From contig NZ_CP023667.1 in assembly GCF_002443155.1 (NCBI RefSeq), forward strand, positions 3,534,001-3,598,000: DNA of 64,000 bases. The letters are read 5' to 3'. Each line of letters starts with the position of its first letter. Position 1 is the first letter of the stretch. Below are positions 1 to 10,255 of this stretch, in pieces. The notes below the pieces were generated by a model. That model searched no databases and was not told the DNA's origin. It worked only from the letters and a program-made list of their open reading frames with translations. This DNA comes from Alcaligenes faecalis (GTDB taxonomy: Bacteria > Pseudomonadota > Gammaproteobacteria > Burkholderiales > Burkholderiaceae_B). Made by a program: the position numbers and the translations under genes.

Positions 1-695
1 ACACTCAGTGCGGAGTCCTCACCAAAACCTGTGTACGCGGTTTGGGCAAAATTCAAGCCCACTGCCCGGCCCCACTCTTGAGTTGCATGTTCAAGACGCG
101 GAATATCCTCGGTATCAGATGACAGGATCGGCTTCACAAGCCAGAACTGATCACCATCACGAACGGTTGCTTTCGGTCTTGCTCCACCCATACTGGGTGT
201 GGCCATCAGCCGGCGACGCAAATGCGGATCCACCGGAGGGCGGCGCAGCTGCATTGCTTGCAGCTCTGCGCTCAGTTTTTCAATTTCTGCTATGGGCGGT
301 GCGGACAATTCTGCGATTGAGGGCTTAGGCGAAGAGCCGACCGCCAGTGCTCCCCAACGCTCGGCATTACCAGCCTTCAGAAGATAAGCATGGTTTGGAG
401 AGCTATCACTTAATCCGTGTTGCCTTTGAATGAGTAACCGGCCCCAGGCGTCGGGACAAGCATCACGTAGCGCATCATGCAGGCCACCATAGCGACTCGC
501 CTGAATTGGAACAGAGCCACTCAGCGGTAAGTTAACCGGATCAATTGACCATGGCAGACCTGCATCCTGATAACTAGGCGCATACATAAACTGGCCAAGC
601 TTGGCTGACGAGTCGTGGATATACCGGCCAACGGTCACCCATTGACCCGTGTCAGGCCGCTGCAAATAAACGTATAAAGGTTTAGAAATACTCAT
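1..695 (-). CDS. HipA-like serine/threonine kinase (toxin), 3' end beyond window
   Basis: About 231 N-terminal residues are present and the frame is still open at base 1. An N-terminal HipA subdomain (residues 1-110, with GGLHDALRDACPDAWGR at 70-86) is followed by the kinase glycine-rich segment SMGGARPK at residues 168-175. The equivalent segment in HipA kinases contacts ATP. The catalytic loop would lie outside the window. The ATG overlaps the stop of the upstream HTH gene by 14 bp (ATGAGTATTTCTAA), so translation is probably coupled. HipA enzymes phosphorylate translation components such as glutamyl-tRNA synthetase; the target here is unknown. A distant paralogue lies at 57032-58420. Confidence 0.85.
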   Translation of the reverse strand, partial: MSISKPLYVYLQRPDTGQWVTVGRYIHDSSAKLGQFMYAPSYQDAGLPWSIDPVNLPLSGSVPIQASRYGGLHDALRDACPDAWGRLLIQRQHGLSDSSPNHAYLLKAGNAERWGALAVGSSPKPSIAELSAPPIAEIEKLSAELQAMQLRRPPVDPHLRRRLMATPSMGGARPKATVRDGDQFWLVKPILSSDTEDIPRLEHATQEWGRAVGLNFAQTAYTGFGEDSALS

Positions 696-1002
696 CGCCA
701 TCTCTGCCCAGTCTTGCACGCCCCTTCGTGTCGCCGCTACTCCAATGAGCATCAGGCATTGGCACGATGGATTCGAGCAGACCGAGTGCTGCCAGAGCAG
801 TCAAATAAGTCCCCATCGCCACAGCAGGATCGCCTCGCTCCATTCGGCGTAATGTACTTTCCGAGACCTCGACTCGCGAACTAAAGACGTGAGCTGTAAT
901 TTTCTGAGCAACACGTTGAGTACGAATGCAGCGCCCCCAAACCAGGGCCCGTGACTCGACGGCTGGCAAGTAAAAAGGGGTAGGGGCAAGTTTCTTGGGC
1001 AT
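682..1002 (-). CDS. HipB-like helix-turn-helix antitoxin/repressor
   Basis: A 106-residue protein upstream of and overlapping a hipA-like gene. Residues about 35-75 form an Xre/Cro-like helix-turn-helix (SRVEVSESTLRRMERGD), unusually preceded by about 30 residues. In HipBA modules this protein binds the kinase and represses the operon. The start has no strong ribosome binding site (sequence before the ATG is TTGTCTGTGCC), so a nearby alternative start is possible. A perfect 13-bp inverted repeat lies 17 bp upstream of the ATG and is the likely operator. The match to HipB is by fold type and gene order, not close sequence identity. Confidence 0.75.
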   Translation of the reverse strand: MPKKLAPTPFYLPAVESRALVWGRCIRTQRVAQKITAHVFSSRVEVSESTLRRMERGDPAVAMGTYLTALAALGLLESIVPMPDAHWSSGDTKGRARLGRDGDEYF

Positions 1003-1018
1003 GGCACAGACAACAGCT

Positions 1019-1069
1019 ATCGTTCATAGATAACCTTTTATATCACATAAACTATGATCTATGAACGAT
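1019..1069. promoter_or_regulatory. Perfect 13-bp inverted repeat, candidate HipB operator
   Basis: ATCGTTCATAGAT (1019-1031) and its exact reverse complement ATCTATGAACGAT (1057-1069) are separated by 25 AT-rich bases. The repeat lies just upstream of the hipB-like start and would cover its promoter, as expected for autoregulation by two repressor dimers. Confidence 0.6.
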
Positions 1070-1099
1070 TTTTAACTGATTCTGCTGACTTTCTGACCC

Positions 1100-1450
1100 T
1101 CAAACAAGCTGCGAATCCTTAGCCAGCTCCGCCAAGTGTTGAGCAAATCCCCCTTCTGCGCCCGCTGCATTCACGTGGTCGAAATACTCGTACCAACCAC
1201 TGGCTTTGATACCAGCCAGCAGTGCCTTGCACGCCTGTTGATCCGGAAAGCGCCAAACACCCATAAAGCGGTGGTCGCTGGCGTGGTCAATATCGTGCTC
1301 AGCTGCTGTCAGGGACAGCACCTCGATACCCAGACTGGAGAGGCCACCCATCGCTTCCTGAAGGCTGGCCAGAAAATGCTGACGCTGCTCTTCGGGCAAT
1401 GCTTTCCACCTGGCATTGGGCGAATAAAGCTCGATCAGATAGTGAGACAT
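1100..1450 (-). CDS. Small cytosolic protein, DUF6616-type
   Basis: A protein of 116 residues that begins MSHYLIELYSPNARW. The frame extends 10 codons further upstream, but AGGAAAA sits 7-8 bases before the chosen ATG, so the inner start is preferred. There is no signal peptide or membrane segment. The sequence resembles the DUF6616 family of small dimeric alpha/beta-barrel-like proteins with no assigned function. A conserved-looking stretch DHRFMGVWRFPD sits mid-protein. It is separated from the fec-like genes by a 199-bp gap and appears monocistronic. Family assignment is from memory of the pattern and is moderate. Confidence 0.6.
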   Translation of the reverse strand: MSHYLIELYSPNARWKALPEEQRQHFLASLQEAMGGLSSLGIEVLSLTAAEHDIDHASDHRFMGVWRFPDQQACKALLAGIKASGWYEYFDHVNAAGAEGGFAQHLAELAKDSQLV

Positions 1451-1648
1451 GGGCAGTTTTCCTTTAGCTGAAATAGGCACAAAGTGCTGAAAAATTCAAT
1501 TTGATTAGATATCTAATCTTATAGATTCACACTAAATATCGCAAGCAGTGCACACACGTAAAAAAGCCCGAGCTCGGCATGACGCCGAACCCGGGCTTGG
1601 ACCCACCTTGTCAATCAGTCGTGCAGCATGGCTGCCTGCGAAATCAGC

Positions 1649-2890
1649 TTAAAACTGGATACGCACCATACGTTCTTTGGTCCCTTTTTCCTTGCTATTG
1701 CCGTCGTTCTTCACCGACACGTACAAGGCTTTTTCAGCGGGGATGTATTCCAGGCTGTTGGGGTGTGGAGCCAACTCAATGGTTTGCAGTGGCTTGTAGT
1801 TCACCGTATCGAAAACACTGACCGAACCCTTGCCTTCTTTCTCGCGCACACCGCCTCGGTTGGCGACGAACAGACGCTGGGATTCAGCATCAAAACGCAC
1901 GCCAATCGGCACTTCGCCAGTAGGCATCACAGCCAGGGTTTTGCCGTTATCGGCATTTAGCACAAACACTTGGTGGCCCGCGCTGCGGCGCTTGTATTCA
2001 CGCTCCAGGTGCAGATTACGGGCGTCATCGCGGTCGATACCTTGGTCCACACCGAACAAGCGGTTCTGGGCCGGGTCGTAGCTCAGATTCAGCAGTTGGT
2101 CGGCCTCAATTTCCAAGACCTGATCAATGTTCAAGGTCTGGGTATTCACGACCATCAGTTGGCCCTGCATATTGGAGACAAACAAGCGGTTATTGGCCTC
2201 ATCCAGGGTGATGCCCACGACGTTATAGCCAAAGCCGGGCAGCACTTTTTCCAGTTCCATGGTCTGGGTATTCACCACGAACAGCACGCTGTCGAAACCC
2301 AGGCCCAGACCAGGCGCAAACACGCGGTGGTTTTTCTTGTCCACAACCAGTTCACGCATCTTGTACTGGAAGTCCTCGGTGATCTTGAAGCGCTCCATCA
2401 TCTTCAACAAACCGTCTTTACGTGCCTGGCCGAAGTCAGCAGCATTGATGGTGTCCTGGAAATTGATTTTCTCCTGCACAGGAATGCGCTTGATTACCTC
2501 GTTCTTGGCGGTATCGACCACGGCAATCGTGCCGTTGAAACCTTGAGTCAGATACAGGCGGTTGGCGGCATCATCCAGAGCCACCCCAAAACTCTTGGCT
2601 TCCATGGCAATCTCTTGCTTGATTTCCAGGGTCTTGGGGTCCAGCACCAGCGTGCGCGACAAGGTCTCGTCCTTCCAGTTGGGTGAGGACACGTACAAGC
2701 TGGATTGCGCAGGGCTGAAGACAATTTCCAGAACTTCGGCGGCAGTCGGTTTTTGCATGATCTGTGCTTGGGTAACGGCTTGGTAGCCCACAGGGGCAGG
2801 AGTCTTGGCGTGTACGTAGCCAGCCGACAAACTCATTGCAATAGCAAGGTACAGACCACGTACAAGATGGCGAGTAGTAGACGACGTCAT
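1649..2890 (-). CDS. YncE-like periplasmic beta-propeller protein
   Basis: A 413-residue protein with a signal peptide (residues 1-28, ending AGYVHA). Repeating units follow, of the type NRLYLTQGFNGTIAVVDTAKNEV and NRLFVSNMQGQLMVVNTQTL, with about seven blades; this is the YncE/YVTN propeller pattern. Members are exported; their ligands are poorly known. It is the last gene of the fecI-fecR-receptor run, 31 bp after the receptor stop, so it probably belongs to the iron-responsive unit and may handle a ligand or heme/siderophore derivative in the periplasm. That role is inference. Confidence 0.8.
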   Translation of the reverse strand: MTSSTTRHLVRGLYLAIAMSLSAGYVHAKTPAPVGYQAVTQAQIMQKPTAAEVLEIVFSPAQSSLYVSSPNWKDETLSRTLVLDPKTLEIKQEIAMEAKSFGVALDDAANRLYLTQGFNGTIAVVDTAKNEVIKRIPVQEKINFQDTINAADFGQARKDGLLKMMERFKITEDFQYKMRELVVDKKNHRVFAPGLGLGFDSVLFVVNTQTMELEKVLPGFGYNVVGITLDEANNRLFVSNMQGQLMVVNTQTLNIDQVLEIEADQLLNLSYDPAQNRLFGVDQGIDRDDARNLHLEREYKRRSAGHQVFVLNADNGKTLAVMPTGEVPIGVRFDAESQRLFVANRGGVREKEGKGSVSVFDTVNYKPLQTIELAPHPNSLEYIPAEKALYVSVKNDGNSKEKGTKERMVRIQF

Positions 2891-2921
2891 AATTTAGGCT
2901 CGATAAAAGTGGGTGAAGAAA

Positions 2922-5456
2922 TTACCACTGGTAATCAATGGACAGATGCACATTGCGCGGCGCGCCGTAACGTGCCCGGAAGATCACGAAGTTGTCGTAA
3001 TAGCGCTTGTCAAAGAGGTTGTTGACGGTGAGCTTGGCATTCCAATGCTGGTTCACGCGGTAATTGGCGTGCAGGCCAACCAGGGCATAGCTGCTGTGGG
3101 TATCTTCCAGCACCTTGCCATTGCTGGCGGTGTAAGGACGACCGGCCGTCCACAGATCACGCTTGCCAAACCAGTTCACGGTGGCACCGGCGCTCAGGCC
3201 CTGCAGTGCACCTGAGAATTGGTACATGGTGCCCAGACGGAAGGTTTGGCTTGGAATATAGGTGTTGATCCGCTCGCCTTCGCCGTTCTTGGTGCTGGCG
3301 TAGCTGTAGGAAGCAAACACGTTCCAGTTGTTGGTCAGCGCGCCGTTCAGCTCCACTTCAAAACCCTTGGTTTTATTGCCTGCACCCGAAGATACATAAG
3401 GGCGGCTGCCATCGGGTAAGAGGAAGTCATCCGGCACCGAAGGGTCCAGCACGGCCAGGTTGTTTTGACGGGTCTCGAAAGCGGCCAGGGAGAACTGCAG
3501 GGCCTCCTCCATCAAACTGCCTTTCAGACCGATCTCACGGTTAACCCCGGTGATAGGATCCAGGAAATTCTCGTTGATGTCCTTGTAGCTTTGCGGCTGG
3601 AACAGACGGGTATAGCTGGCGTAAGCCGTCAGATTGGGGTTGATGTCGTACGTCACCCCAAAGTACGGCGTAATTTCATTGCGGTTGCGCAGCTCGTTGG
3701 ACACACCGGTGAATTGGCCATCTTTACCGTAGTTGTCACGGTAGGTTTTATAGTCCGACAAGCGCAGGCCCATGATCACATTCAGCGGATTAATAATGTT
3801 CAAGCGCGTGCCTGCAAAAAAACCGTACTCGCGTGTGTGGACCCGGTTCCATTCACCCGTGCGGCTGACGCTGGGCTCGGGCATATAGCCGTCCCAGTCG
3901 TAAATATTGGGGATGAACCAGTTGCGGGTATCGCTGACCTGCATGGTGTACGTAGTGTCACGCTTGCGAGTGCCGTTAAAGCCAAACATCAGCTGGTGAG
4001 TACGGCCCAACAGTTCGAAAGGACCATTGGCCGACAGCTCCAGATTGTCCTGATGACGGTAGCCGTTGGCGGCCAGGTTGGCGCGAATGCCGATACCAGA
4101 ACCATCGGGGCGCACAACGGGGTTAACGCCCTGCCCCAAGCCGGTAATCAGAGCATCGCCATCGTCACGCTGATGGCTATAGCTGAGCTTGGCGTTCCAC
4201 TTGTTTTCAAACTCGTGCTCGACCGAGAAGAAGGCGTTTTGATGCTTCTTGTCCCAGTAGGTCCAATCCGGCACCAGCGACATGGAACGCGACACGTCGA
4301 TACGGTCGCCCTCGCTGGTGAACAAAGGCACGCCCATATTGCCTTCACCACGCAGCTTGGCGGTCTGGTAGTCGTAGCCTGCGGTCAGCAAGGTTCGGTC
4401 AGTCAAATCGAATTCCAGCATGCCGGACAGCAAGTCGTTCTTGTGATCCTGGTGATCCATGAAAGAATCCGCCTGCTTGCGCGAACCAATAACACGCATG
4501 CGTAAACGGCCATCGTCAGTGAGCGGGCCAGTCACATCTGCCGTCACACGCTTGTCGTTCCAGGAACCGTACTGAGCACTTAACTTGCCACCAAACTCGG
4601 CCTGAGGGCGTTTGCGGATCAGGTTGATCAAGGCGGAAGGCTCGCCCGTAGGAGACAGCAAACCTGTTGCACCGCGCACCACTTCCACGCGGTCGTACAA
4701 ATCCATATCCAGAGAAATGGGGTTGAACGCACCACGTCCGGCCGCCCGGTAGCTGCTTTGCACGCCATCTACCTGCACATTGCTGATGTCAAAGCCACGA
4801 GCCTGAAACTGAAAGCCGCCACCCACCGCCGCCGTATTGGCCGTCACGCCGGTGGTGAAGTTCATCACATCATCAAAGCTGGTCAGGCCAAAATCATCCA
4901 TTTGCTGACGCGTCATCACACTGACCGATTGCGGCGTGTGCTGCGTGTCCATATTCAATCGGGTGGCGGTGCTGCTGGTGCCATTCAGCGTGTACAGGCC
5001 GGTATCTTCAGTTGCGCGGTTCAGGGTGCCTTTAACCCGCACAGGTTCCAGCTGAGTGGTTTCCGTGACCGGCCACAAGTTCACCGTATTGGCGTCGCGC
5101 GAGTAGCGAATGCCCGTGCCTGCCAGCAAGGTATCCAAGGCCTGCGCCACGCTGTAATTGCCTTTCAGGCCCGCGCTTTGTTTGCCTTCGGCCACGCTGC
5201 CTGCGCCAACCAGATAGACCCCGCTTTCTTGCGAGAAACGCATCAGCACCCGGCTCAGGGGACCGGCAGGAATGTCATAACGCTGGGTCTTGTCTGCCGT
5301 CGGGCTGTTTTGCGTGGCCGCCTGGGCAGGCTGGGTACCCACGACAAAGGCGCTGCCAGCCATCAACACATACAGGGCCAAGGCCAGTGGACGCAAAGGG
5401 GCGCAATGCGATCCTGCATCCTTGGACAGGGAAAGGGGATCGGGGCGACGATGCAT
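2922..5456 (-). CDS. TonB-dependent siderophore receptor with N-terminal signalling (STN) domain
   Basis: An 844-residue outer-membrane transducer-receptor. It has a long basic signal sequence (residues 1-46, ending QPAQA), then a secretin/TonB N-terminal domain (about 55-125, PAGPLSRVLMRFSQESGVYLVG). A TonB-box-like segment (LEPVRVKG) precedes the plug (about 165-290, TPQSVSVMTRQQMDDFGL). The C-terminal beta-barrel ends in an aromatic residue (SIDYQW). The plug start and NLIRKRP motif are typical of ferric-hydroxamate/pyoverdine-class receptors (FhuE, FpvA, FoxA). With FecR and FecI just upstream it should sense its ferric siderophore and trigger its own expression. The exact siderophore cannot be read from sequence. 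Confidence 0.9.
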   Translation of the reverse strand: MHRRPDPLSLSKDAGSHCAPLRPLALALYVLMAGSAFVVGTQPAQAATQNSPTADKTQRYDIPAGPLSRVLMRFSQESGVYLVGAGSVAEGKQSAGLKGNYSVAQALDTLLAGTGIRYSRDANTVNLWPVTETTQLEPVRVKGTLNRATEDTGLYTLNGTSSTATRLNMDTQHTPQSVSVMTRQQMDDFGLTSFDDVMNFTTGVTANTAAVGGGFQFQARGFDISNVQVDGVQSSYRAAGRGAFNPISLDMDLYDRVEVVRGATGLLSPTGEPSALINLIRKRPQAEFGGKLSAQYGSWNDKRVTADVTGPLTDDGRLRMRVIGSRKQADSFMDHQDHKNDLLSGMLEFDLTDRTLLTAGYDYQTAKLRGEGNMGVPLFTSEGDRIDVSRSMSLVPDWTYWDKKHQNAFFSVEHEFENKWNAKLSYSHQRDDGDALITGLGQGVNPVVRPDGSGIGIRANLAANGYRHQDNLELSANGPFELLGRTHQLMFGFNGTRKRDTTYTMQVSDTRNWFIPNIYDWDGYMPEPSVSRTGEWNRVHTREYGFFAGTRLNIINPLNVIMGLRLSDYKTYRDNYGKDGQFTGVSNELRNRNEITPYFGVTYDINPNLTAYASYTRLFQPQSYKDINENFLDPITGVNREIGLKGSLMEEALQFSLAAFETRQNNLAVLDPSVPDDFLLPDGSRPYVSSGAGNKTKGFEVELNGALTNNWNVFASYSYASTKNGEGERINTYIPSQTFRLGTMYQFSGALQGLSAGATVNWFGKRDLWTAGRPYTASNGKVLEDTHSSYALVGLHANYRVNQHWNAKLTVNNLFDKRYYDNFVIFRARYGAPRNVHLSIDYQW

Positions 5457-5753
5457 AAGGAGACATCCTTCAAAAACACGGGTCAGTCACAATAAAAACG
5501 ATGAACCTGAACGATGTTCTTGCGTTGATGTTCAGTACTGAGCGGGCACTGCGGCCCGCCTCCTGCTTCATTGGCCTCACGCCAATCAGGTCCTCTTACT
5601 GCCTAAAACCACCAAGTCTCCAAAACCCGGAACCTGCTTTTGCTGTTTTTTCAGGATTTTTTGCCAAAATCCGGGCAAGCCTTTGAATCTAATCGGTTTT
5701 TATTATTTATTATTTATTATTTACAACCATCGCTGGTGAAATGCCCCGCTCAA
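5457..5753. other. FecR-receptor intergenic region with hairpins and a 7-bp repeat
   Basis: 297 bases with no convincing gene. It holds two short stem-loops (GCGGGC/GCCCGC at 5542-5559; TTGGC/GCCAA at about 5571-5585) and three tandem TATTATT heptamers (5701-5721) just downstream of the fecR stop. The receptor probably has its own promoter here, served by the FecI-type sigma factor. I could not identify the promoter with confidence. Confidence 0.5.
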
Positions 5754-6758
5754 TCAATCCAGAGCTTGCACACTGGTCCACCAAGGCATGGGCTGGTCGA
5801 TACGAATCGGCAATGCCGAAGCCAGCATTTTCAGCACACGGTCCGTGTCATGAATGGGGAAGCTGCCATAAACCTTCAGGTCGGCCACGGCATCATCCAC
5901 ACCGAGATAGCCTTTGCGGTAACGGCCCAATTCCTTGATCACGCTACGCAAGGCGATGTTGTCAGCCACCAGAACGCCTTTGGTCCAGGCCTCACGCGCC
6001 TGCTCGGCGTCCATGCTTTGCCGGATACGCTGCGCACTAAAGTGGACCTGCTTGCCCGCCTGTACCGTGGCGGTGTTTTGACCTTTTGCCGTAGACACCT
6101 GCACGGCCCCTTCATAGACCGCCAACTGCGTACAGCCCTGGTCCATACGCACATTGAATTGCGTACCCAAAGCGCGCATATTGCCCTGGGGGGTTTGAAC
6201 GGTGAACGGCCTGTCCATGTCGTCCTTGGCCGTCTGGATAAAGATCTCGCCTGAAATCAGAACAATATGGCGAGCCTGTGCGGTGAACTGCACATCAATC
6301 GCAGAGGCTGTGTTCAGCCAAAGCCGGGAACCGTCTGCCAGCACAATCTGGTTCTGCTCGCCGGTTTGTGTAGAGTGGTCAGCCGCCAAGGCCAGAACAC
6401 TGGATGGCAGCCAGGACTGACGCCAGCCCAACCAACTGAGAACTCCTGTGCCCGCCAGTACGGCGACACTGGTCAGCACGCGACGGCGCTGATGCAAACG
6501 CTCGTTGGCCGTGTGCAATGTTTCTACCACTCGGCGCGAATCTGGCGCAGTGCGCACAGGCTCAAAACTGCGGCTGACTTCTTCCACATATCGCCAGGCG
6601 GTGCTGTGCATCTCGTCCTGCTTGAGCCAGCTCTGCCAGGCAGAGCGCTGCGCCGCACTGGCTTTGCCATCGCGCAGGCAGGCATACCATTCAGCGGCTT
6701 GCATCAAAACGGCATGGGGAGGTGTAGCGGGAGAAGAAAAACTGGAACCGTGCTTCAT
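5754..6758 (-). CDS. FecR-family anti-sigma/sigma regulator
   Basis: 334 residues from the start MKHGSSFSS, 5 bp after the sigma-factor stop; an upstream in-frame ATG would overlap that gene and is less likely. It has an N-terminal cytoplasmic DUF4880-like segment (QAAEWYACLRDGKASAAQRSAWQSWL), one transmembrane helix near residue 90-110 (VLTSVAVLAGTGVLSWLGW), a FecR domain (NQIVLADGSRLWLNTASAIDV), and a C-terminal STN-like module. In the Fec model it passes the occupancy signal of the receptor's periplasmic domain to the ECF sigma factor across the inner membrane. Confidence 0.9.
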   Translation of the reverse strand: MKHGSSFSSPATPPHAVLMQAAEWYACLRDGKASAAQRSAWQSWLKQDEMHSTAWRYVEEVSRSFEPVRTAPDSRRVVETLHTANERLHQRRRVLTSVAVLAGTGVLSWLGWRQSWLPSSVLALAADHSTQTGEQNQIVLADGSRLWLNTASAIDVQFTAQARHIVLISGEIFIQTAKDDMDRPFTVQTPQGNMRALGTQFNVRMDQGCTQLAVYEGAVQVSTAKGQNTATVQAGKQVHFSAQRIRQSMDAEQAREAWTKGVLVADNIALRSVIKELGRYRKGYLGVDDAVADLKVYGSFPIHDTDRVLKMLASALPIRIDQPMPWWTSVQALD

Positions 6759-6763
6759 GAGAC

Positions 6764-7348
6764 TTAGTACTGAGGTTCCTGACGCAATTCGACGACGGTC
6801 TGGCAAGCATGCAGGCTGATGCAGCCCAACATGGCTTGTGCCACGTACTTGCGCACCATGCGGCCGGAAATACCCATTTCTGCGCCGACCTCATCGTCTG
6901 TCATCTCGCAAATGACGGCCAGGGTAAACGCCTTGGCCGCTTTGGGAGACAGGCCGCTGAGCATGGCGCTGATCTCTTCCAGCGCCTGCAAAATCATGGC
7001 CTGACGTTCTGCCGAAGGGTAAAAGTTCTCGGGCGTAGCGGCCAGAATATCCAGCCAGGCCTGTTCAATTTCCTGACGTCGCCACAAATTGATGCACAGG
7101 TTTTGCGCTGTCTTGCGTAAGTAGGCGCGGGCCTCGCCAGGACTGGCAAATTGCCAGCGGGAACGGCTGCTTAACAGGCGTACAAAGGTGTCCTGCGCCA
7201 AGTCAGCCGCCTGGTCTGCTCCGCCCAATCGATGATGCAGCCAGCGCTGCAACCAGCTGTGGTGGTCGCAGTACAGTGACTCGACCGACTCGGCCGAATA
7301 CACGCCTGGCAAGGGAAGAACTGAAGATGACACGAGGGTACTCCGCAC
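6764..7348 (-). CDS. FecI-type ECF sigma factor
   Basis: Up to 194 residues. Region 2 has the core-binding motif QAADLAQDTFVRLL and region 4 the helix-turn-helix MTDDEVGAEMGISGRMVRKYVAQAM. This is the iron-starvation ECF subgroup that activates siderophore receptor genes. The longest frame begins with GTG at 7348; an internal GTG at 7333 is also possible and no strong ribosome binding site decides. A Fur-box-like site lies immediately upstream, so expression should rise under iron limitation. It is first in a sigma-FecR-receptor-YncE order. Confidence 0.88.
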   Translation of the reverse strand: MRSTLVSSSVLPLPGVYSAESVESLYCDHHSWLQRWLHHRLGGADQAADLAQDTFVRLLSSRSRWQFASPGEARAYLRKTAQNLCINLWRRQEIEQAWLDILAATPENFYPSAERQAMILQALEEISAMLSGLSPKAAKAFTLAVICEMTDDEVGAEMGISGRMVRKYVAQAMLGCISLHACQTVVELRQEPQY

Positions 7349-7352
7349 TACA

Positions 7353-7371
7353 TATAATGAGAATCGTTATC
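7353..7371 (-). promoter_or_regulatory. Fur box upstream of fecI-like gene
   Basis: TATAATGAGAATCGTTATC matches the 19-bp Fur consensus GATAATGATAATCATTATC at 16 of 19 positions. It lies a few bases upstream of the sigma-factor start, the expected place for Fur-Fe2+ repression. Confidence 0.85.
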
Positions 7372-7518
7372 AATTATTATATGGTGCTGTTTGAGCTGTT
7401 CGCTAGCAGTGTGTGTTTGGGGCGACACATGGATTGGCCTTGAGACATGCTTCACCTCCTGTCGTTAGGCCCATCCCCCTCTGAAAATCTGCCTGAAATC
7501 GTAAAGCGAAGCGGCATG

Positions 7519-7544
7519 AAAAAAGAGCCGCATCAGCGGCTCTT
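7519..7544 (-). terminator. Rho-independent terminator of glmS
   Basis: The stem AAAGAGCCG/CGGCTCTTT (7522-7544, 6-base loop) is followed on the minus strand by a T-run. It sits 24 bp past the glmS stop. Confidence 0.85.
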
Positions 7545-7567
7545 TACAGTCGATTTAGTCAAAAATC

Positions 7568-9394
<1,827 letters not shown>

Positions 9395-9595
9395 AGCCAA
9401 CTCCTGTTCATGGCCCTTTTGGGTGGGCCAGCTAATCAATTCAATCCGCTTATTCTGATCTGAAACAAGGAAAATTTTATGTCTATTTTTTTAGACAAAT
9501 GAATTAAAATTTCATTCCATAATCAATCTAAAATAAATAGAAAATTAATTTTATTTAACGGAATTTTATTTCATCATAGATAGATAAACATTGTC

Positions 9596-10072
9596 ATGAT
9601 TGAACTGGATGAGCTGGATTTACGCATTCTGGAGCAGCTGCAAAATGATGCTTCCATCAGCAATCAGGAGCTGGCTTTGCGCGTGCATGCCTCTCCCCCA
9701 ACCTGCTTGCGGCGAGTGCGTCGTTTAAGTGAACAAGGAGTGATTCGCAGGCAGGTCGCCTTGCTGGACCCGGAGCAACTGGGCCCCAGTTTGACGGCCA
9801 TTGTGGAGATTACGCTGGATCGTCAGGGTGAAGAATATCTGCAGCAATTCGAGCGTCTGATGGCCCCCGAAGCGGCAGTGACGCAATGCTATCGCGTCTC
9901 TACGGGGGTGGATTTCATTGTGATCCTGCAGGTCAGCGACATGACGGCGTATCACAAGCTGGCTCATGCGCTGTTCACCAGCCAGGCGAATATCCGCAAT
10001 ATACGCAGCTTCTTCTCGATTCATCAGGCCAAGTTCGAGACGCGAGTGCCTTTGCCTGCGCCGAAGATCTAA
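9596..10072 (+). CDS. Lrp/AsnC-family transcriptional regulator
   Basis: 158 residues. The N-terminal winged helix-turn-helix (LDELDLRILEQLQNDASISNQELALRVHASPPTCLRRVRRL) is followed by a RAM ligand-binding domain (about 70-150). Proteins of this family sense amino acids and act as dimers to octamers. It is divergently transcribed from glmS across an AT-rich 200-bp region, so it may regulate itself and possibly glmS. The ligand is not predictable. Confidence 0.9.
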   Translation: MIELDELDLRILEQLQNDASISNQELALRVHASPPTCLRRVRRLSEQGVIRRQVALLDPEQLGPSLTAIVEITLDRQGEEYLQQFERLMAPEAAVTQCYRVSTGVDFIVILQVSDMTAYHKLAHALFTSQANIRNIRSFFSIHQAKFETRVPLPAPKI

Positions 10073-10122
10073 ACCAGGCCAAGTTTTTACGCCGAAACGC
10101 TATCGGCAATGAACAAGGCATA

Positions 10123-10179
10123 GGCTGTGGCTGTGGCTGTGGCTGTGGCTGTGGCTGTGGCTGTGGCTGTGGCTGTGGC
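10123..10179. repeat. GGCTGT hexanucleotide microsatellite, 9.5 copies
   Basis: Nine perfect tandem GGCTGT units plus GGC, uninterrupted. It lies between the convergent lrp-like and glycosyltransferase genes. Read through in frame it would encode dipeptide repeats, but no plausible coding gene covers it. Perfect tandem arrays of this length are prone to copy-number change. Confidence 0.95.
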
Positions 10180-10255
10180 AGGAATTAAAACACGCGTAAA
10201 AGCCAGTACAAGAGCAAAGGGTGGAACGCTCAGCAACCGAATAAAACAGCCGCAC

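Noticed and set aside
1484..1648. Promoter or operator pair upstream of the DUF6616-type gene
   Set aside because: A GATTAGATATCTAATC palindrome is visible near 1503-1518 but I cannot link it to a regulator, so it is recorded here rather than as a feature.
5457..5753. Second Fur box ahead of the siderophore receptor
   Set aside because: AT-rich stretches and TATTATT repeats do not match the 19-bp consensus well enough.
9395..9595. glmS ribozyme or riboswitch
   Set aside because: The AT-rich leader shows no conserved ribozyme core, and this element is mainly found in Gram-positive bacteria.
10123..10179. CRISPR array
   Set aside because: Units are 6 bp, contiguous and without spacers.
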